From Proteobacteria bacterium UBA4656 (GTDB lineage: Bacteria; Pseudomonadota; Gammaproteobacteria; Xanthomonadales; Ahniellaceae), in contig DHLY01000089.1 of the NCBI GenBank assembly GCA_002405525.1, positions 1 to 5,259 on the forward strand: a stretch of DNA of 5,259 nt, in the 5' to 3' direction. How positions within the stretch are numbered: the stretch's first letter is position 1; each line of letters opens with the position of its first letter. Below are positions 1 to 5,259 of the stretch, piece after piece. The position numbers and the translations under genes are program-made. Below the pieces are notes generated by a model. That model was not told the DNA's origin, ran no database searches, and was given only the letters and a program-made list of their open reading frames with translations.

Positions 1-1689
1 CGCGGCGGCGGGGGTGAAGGTCGGTGCGGTGTTCGCAGTGATCGTGATGTTGGCGGAGGACACGCCGGCGGGCGACGCGAAGGCATGCTCGCGCACCCGG
101 ATGCGCGCCTGCGTGGTCGCGGTGCTGGGGACGGTCCATACCCTTGAGCCGGTGTTGGGCACGTTGCTCGCGATCACGGTCGGGAACGTCCCGCCGCCGT
201 CGGTCGACAGCTCGATCGTCACGTTGCGGCTGAAGCCGCCGTTGTTGGTCCAGGTGATGGTGGCAGGCGAGCCGAACGTCAGGATGCCCCCGCTCGGCTG
301 GACGCCGGTGATCGAATCCGCCGTGCCGTTGCCGTCGCTGTCCGGAAACCACCCGATGTCCCGCATCTGCTGGCGCGTGAGGTCGAGATCGAGCGACAAC
401 CCGACATTGATGAACGGCTCCATCAACAGGTTGGGCGACGCCGTGGTGTTCCAGTGCGACACCGATGAACCTCCCTGGTACGGGTTGGGTGTGAAAAGTT
501 CCACTCCGCCACCCACAGGATCGCGGGCGGCGGTCAGGAAGCTGGAAGCGATGCGGACGTTGGGGCCTACCCACAGCAGGTTCCCCGGGGTCGTGGCCGA
601 CGTGGCGCGTTGCGCCGGGGTCATCTCGGCCCAGCTGAGGCCCAGAGCGCGGTCAAACTGGAAACGTGCCCAGATGTCCGGGATGCCGCCGGCGAAAGAG
701 CCATCCTGGGCGGTGAAGGACTGCGAGCCCAAGCCGTGGCCGAGTTCGTGCAGCACCACCACCAGCAGGTTGGTCGTCCCGGCAGGCGTCGCGTTGTCGA
801 GCCCGTAGTAGAACGTCCTGCCACCGAGGCAGGATCCGCCATCGAGCAGCGCGTTGAATGTGGCAGAAATTTCTGGCGATGTGGGATTTGCGTCGCTGCC
901 GATCAGCTTGTTGGTCAACGCGGCGCCGAACAAGGTTCCGGTGCCCGCGAAACCGCCGCTGAGGCTGAAAGTGCCCACCGAGCCGGCGGCTCCGAGCGTG
1001 GCGGCCGTGGGGCTGCAGGGCAGGGGGTCGAAGCGCGAACCCACCGTGATCGGCACCGGGCTGTCGAGGTAGGCGCCCCAGATGGCTGCCGCCCGGTTGA
1101 AGACGTTGAGCCGCTGCTGGCCCAAGGTGGTGCCGGTGTTTCCCGCCACAACCGCTCGTGGCGAGGGGTCGTTGAAACCCTCTCCCGGTCCGTCGTTGTT
1201 GACGATGTTGATCGTCGCCGCTTTGGCGGACTTCGGGACGTCCGCGGGCAAGATCTGCTCGATCATGGACTCGTAGACCCGAAGCTGCATCGGGCTGATT
1301 CCGTAGCGTGCCGCGCGGGCCGCCAGGTCGTTGTCGTCCGGCACTCGCAGCGCGGCTGGAAGCGCTTTGCCGGTCCGTAGATCCCGGCCAAGGAAACGCT
1401 GCGCTTCGTCGAGTGTCCCCACGCAGCCGAGCATGGCTTCGCCGTCGGCCTGCAACCGAGCCAGCGCGACCTGCTGGAAGCGGCCGTCGGTCTGCAGTTC
1501 TACCAGGCCGTTGGGCAGCATGCGCTTGGCGACGCCTTCGATGTCGCGTCGGGTGACGCTCTCGATGAAGTCCGCGAGTGCCTGGTCTTCCTCCGCAGTC
1601 GCTTGGGCGAGCGAGCCCGAAACAGGCAGCAACAGGAGCGCGAGTCCGAGAGCCAAGCCCCGGGCCAAAACGGCGGCGAATCTGTACAT
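1..1689 (-). CDS. Secreted zinc metalloprotease-like protein (HELGH motif), 3' end outside window
   Basis: This is an uninterrupted frame of 563 codons starting at ATG 1689-1687 and still open at the left edge. GGGGGAG (1703-1697, minus strand) lies 7 bases before the ATG. Residues 1-30 form a signal peptide (MYR, Leu/Ala-rich core, likely cleavage after LAQA30), so the product is exported. Residues 31-158 look like a propeptide or N-terminal domain. The catalytic region runs about 159-447 and holds HELGHGLG at 314-321 (H314, E315, H318), the zinc-binding HExxH signature. The metzincin third His is absent (Ser324 instead); H412 in SHW, followed by LME at 422-424, is the best candidate. The domain closes with MRDIGW (442-447). 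A calcium-loop-like DSDGNGTAD (450-458) links to an Ig-like segment (about 463-548) resembling Kre9/KNH-type domains, and NTAPTFTP (553-560) opens a further module. Peptidase activity is inferred from the motif and the substrate is unknown. The gene is transcribed away from the DUF2333 gene. Its codon use is slightly less GC3-biased than that of its neighbours. Confidence 0.9.
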   Translation of the reverse strand, partial: MYRFAAVLARGLALGLALLLLPVSGSLAQATAEEDQALADFIESVTRRDIEGVAKRMLPNGLVELQTDGRFQQVALARLQADGEAMLGCVGTLDEAQRFLGRDLRTGKALPAALRVPDDNDLAARAARYGISPMQLRVYESMIEQILPADVPKSAKAATINIVNNDGPGEGFNDPSPRAVVAGNTGTTLGQQRLNVFNRAAAIWGAYLDSPVPITVGSRFDPLPCSPTAATLGAAGSVGTFSLSGGFAGTGTLFGAALTNKLIGSDANPTSPEISATFNALLDGGSCLGGRTFYYGLDNATPAGTTNLLVVVLHELGHGLGSQSFTAQDGSFAGGIPDIWARFQFDRALGLSWAEMTPAQRATSATTPGNLLWVGPNVRIASSFLTAARDPVGGGVELFTPNPYQGGSSVSHWNTTASPNLLMEPFINVGLSLDLDLTRQQMRDIGWFPDSDGNGTADSITGVQPSGGILTFGSPATITWTNNGGFSRNVTIELSTDGGGTFPTVIASNVPNTGSRVWTVPSTATTQARIRVREHAFASPAGVSSANITITANTAPTFTPAAA

Positions 1690-1696
1690 TTTTCTA

Positions 1697-1703
1697 CTCC
1701 CCC
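1697..1703 (-). promoter_or_regulatory. Ribosome binding site of the metalloprotease-like gene
   Basis: Read on the minus strand, GGGGGAG is followed by TAGAAAA and then the ATG. The 7-base spacing, and the signal peptide that begins immediately after this ATG, fix the start codon at 1689. Confidence 0.65.
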
Positions 1704-1782
1704 AACGCCCCATGGGCGCCCTCATCTCAAAAGCTATGGGCGCATTTGTGATTTTCGCGTGACGAATTAGCGGCGGTTTTCG

Positions 1783-1795
1783 ATCGTCCCACGAT
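1783..1795. promoter_or_regulatory. Short dyad in the divergent intergenic region (possible operator)
   Basis: ATCGT-CCC-ACGAT is a perfect 5-base inverted repeat with a 3-base centre. It lies roughly midway between the two divergent start codons (1689 and 1886). The only AT-richer patch of the spacer, about 1730-1780, is next to it and is the likely promoter area. I found no hexamer pair there good enough to call a promoter in either direction. Position and symmetry allow an operator, but a dyad this short can arise by chance. Confidence 0.2.
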
Positions 1796-1874
1796 GCGCA
1801 CGCAGTCGCCCACGCCCCGCGGCCTGCGCCTGGCTTGACCGGGCCGGCCGCCATCGCCATGGTGGGGCCCCCAC

Positions 1875-1880
1875 GGAGGT
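1875..1880 (+). promoter_or_regulatory. Shine-Dalgarno site that sets the DUF2333 start
   Basis: GGAGGT lies 5 bases before ATG 1886 and is a near-ideal site. It decides between ATG 1886 and two upstream in-frame candidates (TTG 1835 and ATG 1859), neither of which has a comparable site. A small GTGGGG-C-CCCCAC hairpin (1862-1874) directly abuts it on the 5' side. Confidence 0.75.
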
Positions 1881-1885
1881 GCCGC

Positions 1886-2911
1886 ATGGTCGACCCGCAG
1901 CCGTCCCCGCCAAGCCCTCCGCTCCGCCGCTGGCGCCTGCGTGCCGTCGGTATCGTCGCCGGCTCGGCCGCCGCCGCCCTGCTGGCCCTGATGGCGTGGT
2001 GGGACCACGAGCCCGAGCCCTTCGACGTGCTGGCGCGCGCCCAGGCGCACGCGGCCGTGCACGGGCACCGGGCGGTGACCGGCACCGCGACCGCGTCCAC
2101 CCTGATCGAGGTCGCGCGCACCCTGCTTGAAAAGCGCGGGGGCTATCTCGCCAACGACGTCGGTCCGCCGGGCGTGCTGATGGACAACCTGCCGAACTGG
2201 GAACTCGGCGTGGTGCTGCAGATCCGCGACCTCTCGCGCGCCCTGCGCGAGGACTTCTCGCGCGCGCAGACCCAATCGGTGGAGGACATCGACCTGCGCG
2301 AGGCGGAAAACTTCTTTTCCTACAAGCGCGAGAAGTGGATCCTGCCGTCCTTCGAGAGCGGCCTGGGCGGCGGCATCGAGAAGACCGAGGCCTACCTGAC
2401 CCGCCTCGGCGACGATCGGGTCGACGACGCGCAGTTCTATGCCCGTGCCGACAACCTTGCCCGCTACCTGGAGCTGGTCGAGAAGCGGCTCGGGTCGCTT
2501 TCGCAGCGGCTCTCGGCCAGCGTCGGGCAGGAACGGATCAACACCAACCTGGCCGGCGACCCGAATGCGCAGCAGTCGACGCCGCAGGCGCCGGAGCAAC
2601 TGGTCAAGACGCCCTGGCTGCAGGTCGACGACGTGTTCTATGAGGCGCGCGGGTCGACCTGGGCGCTGGCGCACTTCCTGCGCGCCATCGAGCACGACTT
2701 CGAGCCCGTGCTGCGCGACAAGAACGCCCTGGTATCCCTGCGTCAGATCATCCGCGAACTCGACGAGGCGCGGTCGCCGATCTGGAGCCCGGTCATCATG
2801 AACGGCAGCCAGTTCGGTATGTTCGCCAACCACTCGCTGGTGCTCGCCAACTACATCTCGCGCGCCAACGCCGCGATCATCGACCTGCGCGAGCTGCTGG
2901 CCACGGGCTGA
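1886..2911 (+). CDS. DUF2333 family inner-membrane protein
   Basis: This is a complete gene of 341 residues plus TGA, about the usual length for the family. I recognise it as DUF2333 (COG5345) from its long conserved blocks: MDNLPNWELG (99-108), FYARADNL (184-191), SLSQRLSASVGQ (204-215), WSPVIMNGS (300-308) and the C-terminal NYISRANAAIIDLRELL stretch (from 322). A short proline-rich N-terminus (PQPSPPSPP) and an RRWRLR basic patch precede one hydrophobic segment at about 20-39 ending in WW. The basic patch suggests the N-terminus is cytoplasmic, leaving the roughly 300-residue domain in the periplasm. No catalytic motif is evident and the family's biochemical role is not known to me. ATG 1886 was chosen for its strong GGAGGT. 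The gene stands alone: the gene upstream is divergent, and the one downstream starts 135 bases later behind its own promoter candidate. No convincing terminator follows it. Confidence 0.94.
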   Translation: MVDPQPSPPSPPLRRWRLRAVGIVAGSAAAALLALMAWWDHEPEPFDVLARAQAHAAVHGHRAVTGTATASTLIEVARTLLEKRGGYLANDVGPPGVLMDNLPNWELGVVLQIRDLSRALREDFSRAQTQSVEDIDLREAENFFSYKREKWILPSFESGLGGGIEKTEAYLTRLGDDRVDDAQFYARADNLARYLELVEKRLGSLSQRLSASVGQERINTNLAGDPNAQQSTPQAPEQLVKTPWLQVDDVFYEARGSTWALAHFLRAIEHDFEPVLRDKNALVSLRQIIRELDEARSPIWSPVIMNGSQFGMFANHSLVLANYISRANAAIIDLRELLATG

Positions 2912-2952
2912 CCTCGCGGTCGGACCGGCGGGTGTGATTCATCATTGTTGTC

Positions 2953-2981
2953 TCGCCACGATCGCCGTTCCGCGCTATAAA
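2953..2981 (+). promoter_or_regulatory. Candidate sigma70 promoter for the DUF11-type surface protein gene
   Basis: The -10 candidate TATAAA (2976-2981) matches 5 of 6 consensus bases and stands out in GC-rich surroundings. TCGCCA (2953-2958) matches 4 of 6 bases of TTGACA at the ideal 17-base spacing. Transcription would start near 2988, giving a leader of about 60 bases. The palindrome CCGATCGG (2989-2996) would then lie at the start site; whether it matters is unknown. Confidence 0.42.
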
Positions 2982-3034
2982 CCGACGTCCGATCGGCTGC
3001 AGCGTCCGCGCCGGCCGTCTGCTTGGAACGACTT

Positions 3035-3040
3035 GGGGGG
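3035..3040 (+). promoter_or_regulatory. G-rich ribosome binding site before a GTG start
   Basis: A GGGGGG run lies 6 bases before GTG 3047. It is weaker than a true AGGAGG, but it is the only purine-rich run at the right distance. It favours GTG 3047 over the in-frame TTG at 3023, which would add eight residues (LERLGGSS after initiation) in front of the signal peptide. Confidence 0.5.
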
Positions 3041-3046
3041 TCATCG

Positions 3047-5259
3047 GTGTCGATACGTGCCTTGGCGGCGTCGGCCGCCCTTCTCGCCTGTGCCCTCGGC
3101 GCGCCCGCGCAAGCCCAGGATCCCGAATTCCTGCTGTCCAAGCAGCTGGTTTCGCCCGCCGCCGGATCGACCGTGCCGCCCGGCACGGCGGTGCGGTACC
3201 GGCTGACCTACCGCTGCAACGGCCTTGCGGCGACCACCTGCGGCTCACTGGCGGTGGTCGACCTGCTGCCGCCGCAGCTCGAGGTGGTCGGCTGCGATTT
3301 CCCCAACTTCACCGTCACCGCCTGCGCGCCGGGTTCGTCGACCATCACCGCCAACCGCGCCGTGCTGAACGCCGGTACCACCGGCGAGGCCTTCATCGAC
3401 ATGCGGGTGCGGCCCGGCGCTGCGCCGGCGACGGGTGTCGTCAACACCGCCGAGGGCACGATTTCCCTGCCCAGCACCAGCCCGCCGCAATTGATGCCGG
3501 TGGTGGCCGTCAGCCCGCCGATCAACATCGCCGCCGGCAGCCAGCGCAACTACAGCATCGCCAAGGTGCGGGTCGATCCGATCGGCTCGCTGGTGATTTC
3601 CGACCAGCCGACCTTCGTGACCGATCGCGTGCAGTTCTGCGCCAACAGCGGCATCGACCTGCTCGAACTGGGCGGCGCGACGATCTACGACGACGTGCCG
3701 GCGATCGCCACCAACATCCGCACCCTGCGGCCGGGTGGGACGCCGCCGATCGGCGAGACCATCGTCGGCAACCGGGTCACCTGGACCATCCCGCCCGAAC
3801 GGCTGGACATCGACGCCCTCTATCCGCCGGGGTCCAACCTCGGTGCCCCGTCCTGCCTGACCTTCTTCGTCACCTACGATCTGCCGGCCGGCGCCGCGAT
3901 CGCGCCCGACCGCGCGCACGTGCGGACTACCGACCCCGCGTATTGCTCGGCCGCCGGGCTCGGCGTGCCGCCGATCGGCGACACCGCCAATCCGCAGTGT
4001 TTCGGCGCCACGTCCGGGGTGCGCGGTCCGTCGCAGGCGATTCTCAGCCCGTTCGGCAAGACCGGCAATGACGCCACGCCCAGCGACACGCCCAACGACT
4101 CGGGCATCGGTCGCATCAACTGGGGGCTGTCCGGCGGCTTCTCCAGCAACGTCGGCCTGCGCGACCTGTCGTTCTACGACATTCTGCCGGTGCCCGAAAC
4201 CGGCCCCGGCGGCACCACGCTGCCGCGGCTGGCGGTGACCGCCTTCGTGCCCGGCAACTGGGCCTCGGGTGCGCCGCTTTACGACGTGGTGGCCGACATC
4301 TACGTGACCACCGTCGACCCGGCGCCGGAGGATGACTGCGGCGGCGCGGGCTGGGTGGCCCTCGGCACGGGGCTTGCCGGCGGGAATGCGACCACCTTCA
4401 CCACCGGCATGGCCGGCGCAACCGGGCTGTGCTGGTCGTTCCGGAATGCCGCGCCTGGCGGCGTGGCCAACGAAGTACCGCGCGACTTCCGCTTCACCGG
4501 CCAGCCGCGGGTGACCCAGGCGGTGCCGGGGTCCATCCTGCCGCCCCCGCTGCCGGATGCGCTGGAGCCCGACAACTGCTTCCGTGCGCGCTGGACGCCG
4601 GCTGCCGCCGCGCCGCAGACCCAGCGGCTGTGCAGCACCCATCGCATCGAACGGCCGCGACCCGGCGTCAACCCGGTGAAGGGGATCCAGTCCGCACCCT
4701 CGCCGCTGCGCCCGCTCGACACCATCGTGTTCCGGGTCGGCGTCGACCACGCGGTCGGCGACTCGACCGGCGACATCGTCGATCCGGTGATCGTCGACGT
4801 GCTGCCGGTGCAGTTGCAGTATCTGTCGTTCAGCGTGGTGCAGCCGGGCGCGCCGGTACCGGTGGTCACCACCGTGCCGAACTTCCGCGGGGTGCCGGAC
4901 CAGACCCTGGTGCGGATCGCCTACACCGGCACCTTCCCGCGCACCGCCGCGCAGATGCCGCGGATCGACATCACCACCCGCGTGCGTGCCTTCACCGCCG
5001 ACGGCACGTACACCAATCGACTCAGCGTGTTCGAGAACGGCGTGCCGCCGCGCACCTGCGCCGGCGCCGAAGTCGCCGACACCGAGGACCGCGACGGCGA
5101 CGGCAACACCACGGAACTGCGCTGCGACCGCGACGCGAGCTTCACCATCGCCCAGGCCGCGGTGCTGGACGGCAGCAAGTGGATTTCCGGCAGCGGACCG
5201 TTCGTCGATCCGGCCGACCCTCTGGTCGACGACCCGACCGAGCCGACCGCGGTAGCGCC
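3047..5259 (+). CDS. Large secreted protein of tandem DUF11/isopeptide-type Ig-like modules, 3' end outside window
   Basis: The frame starts at GTG 3047 and is open for 737 codons to the right edge. Residues 1-23 form a signal peptide (MSIR, Ala/Leu core, likely cleavage after AQA23). The mature part is a string of DUF11-like beta-sandwich modules beginning near residues 28, 165, 330, 538 and 705. Recurring blocks are DLLPPQL (72-78), YDILP (377-381) and DVLPVQL (584-590), followed by late strands such as VVNTAEG (131-137) and TNRLSVFENG (656-665). The only five lysines (32, 173, 338, 545, 711) mark the module starts. Fourteen Cys occur in the mature part, including C57, C65, C83 and C93 in module 1, so periplasmic or extracellular disulfides are likely. 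DRDGDGNTTE (681-690) looks like a calcium loop. In bacteria such repeats usually form stalks or adhesins on the cell surface; that role is inferred here, and the C-terminal anchor or secretion signal is not visible. LLAC (12-15) could be a lipobox, but signal peptidase I cleavage fits better. Confidence 0.9.
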   Translation, partial: MSIRALAASAALLACALGAPAQAQDPEFLLSKQLVSPAAGSTVPPGTAVRYRLTYRCNGLAATTCGSLAVVDLLPPQLEVVGCDFPNFTVTACAPGSSTITANRAVLNAGTTGEAFIDMRVRPGAAPATGVVNTAEGTISLPSTSPPQLMPVVAVSPPINIAAGSQRNYSIAKVRVDPIGSLVISDQPTFVTDRVQFCANSGIDLLELGGATIYDDVPAIATNIRTLRPGGTPPIGETIVGNRVTWTIPPERLDIDALYPPGSNLGAPSCLTFFVTYDLPAGAAIAPDRAHVRTTDPAYCSAAGLGVPPIGDTANPQCFGATSGVRGPSQAILSPFGKTGNDATPSDTPNDSGIGRINWGLSGGFSSNVGLRDLSFYDILPVPETGPGGTTLPRLAVTAFVPGNWASGAPLYDVVADIYVTTVDPAPEDDCGGAGWVALGTGLAGGNATTFTTGMAGATGLCWSFRNAAPGGVANEVPRDFRFTGQPRVTQAVPGSILPPPLPDALEPDNCFRARWTPAAAAPQTQRLCSTHRIERPRPGVNPVKGIQSAPSPLRPLDTIVFRVGVDHAVGDSTGDIVDPVIVDVLPVQLQYLSFSVVQPGAPVPVVTTVPNFRGVPDQTLVRIAYTGTFPRTAAQMPRIDITTRVRAFTADGTYTNRLSVFENGVPPRTCAGAEVADTEDRDGDGNTTELRCDRDASFTIAQAAVLDGSKWISGSGPFVDPADPLVDDPTEPTAVA

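Noticed and set aside
14..1380. Overlapping plus-strand frames of 264 and 256 codons (14-808 and 610-1380)
   Set aside because: They overlap each other and lie antisense to the metalloprotease-like frame, which has a ribosome site, signal peptide and HELGH motif. Their translations show no domain.
1747..1762. TGTGATTTTCGCGTGA as a CRP/Clp-type site
   Set aside because: Only the left half TGTGA fits. The right half reads CGTGA instead of TCACA, so it is a direct repeat and not the required inverted repeat.
1727..2833. 368-codon open frame on the minus strand across the DUF2333 gene
   Set aside because: It is antisense to a clearly recognised DUF2333 gene, and its translation is low-complexity Arg/Gly/Val with no ribosome site or known motif.
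2917..2927. CGGTC-G-GACCG inverted repeat just after the DUF2333 stop, as a terminator
   Set aside because: The loop is a single base, the stem is too short, and no T-run follows.
3080..3091. LLAC (residues 12-15) as a lipoprotein lipobox in the DUF11-type protein
   Set aside because: Leu at -2 is uncommon, the preceding hydrophobic stretch would be very short, and a standard AQA cleavage site follows a few residues later. It is not fully excluded.
3245..4750. 501-codon open frame on the minus strand inside the DUF11-type gene
   Set aside because: It is antisense to a plus-strand frame with a signal peptide and recognisable modules. Its translation is Gly/Arg/Ala/His-rich with no family signature. 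Long antisense frames are expected from strong GC3 bias.

Overview
The window is GC-rich DNA with compact, strongly GC3-biased genes. It reads as a gammaproteobacterium, probably near the Xanthomonadales/Lysobacterales. This placement is inferred from three things: the composition, a DUF2333 protein (a family typical of Pseudomonas- and Xanthomonas-like bacteria), and two large secreted modular proteins of a kind common in environmental Xanthomonadaceae-like genomes. I see no tRNA, rRNA, CRISPR array, insertion sequence or phage gene.

There are three real genes. (1) On the minus strand, from 1689 down to the left edge, lies the first 563 codons of a secreted zinc-metalloprotease-like protein. 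It has a signal peptide, a propeptide-like region, an HELGH catalytic motif, a calcium-loop linker and the start of a C-terminal modular tail; its 3' end is outside the window. (2) On the plus strand, 1886-2911 is a complete DUF2333 protein with one N-terminal membrane segment. It is divergent from gene 1 across a 196-base intergenic region. (3) On the plus strand, from 3047 to the right edge, lies the first 737 codons of a large secreted protein built from tandem DUF11/isopeptide-type Ig-like modules; its 3' end is outside the window. A plausible sigma70 promoter sits in the 135-base gap before gene 3.

Genes 1 and 3 encode exported proteins and gene 2 an inner-membrane protein. Nothing in the sequence shows that the three form one pathway or operon: gene 1 is divergent, and gene 3 appears to have its own promoter. 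The most interesting feature is in gene 3. Only five lysines occur in 737 residues. Each lies at the start of a predicted module, and in four modules an Asp follows 39-42 residues later and an Asn or Asp 101-137 residues later, which is the residue layout of self-crosslinking isopeptide domains. The second point of interest is gene 1. Its HExxHxxG motif lacks the usual nearby third zinc ligand but has a distant SHW...LME block, recalling the leishmanolysin arrangement.
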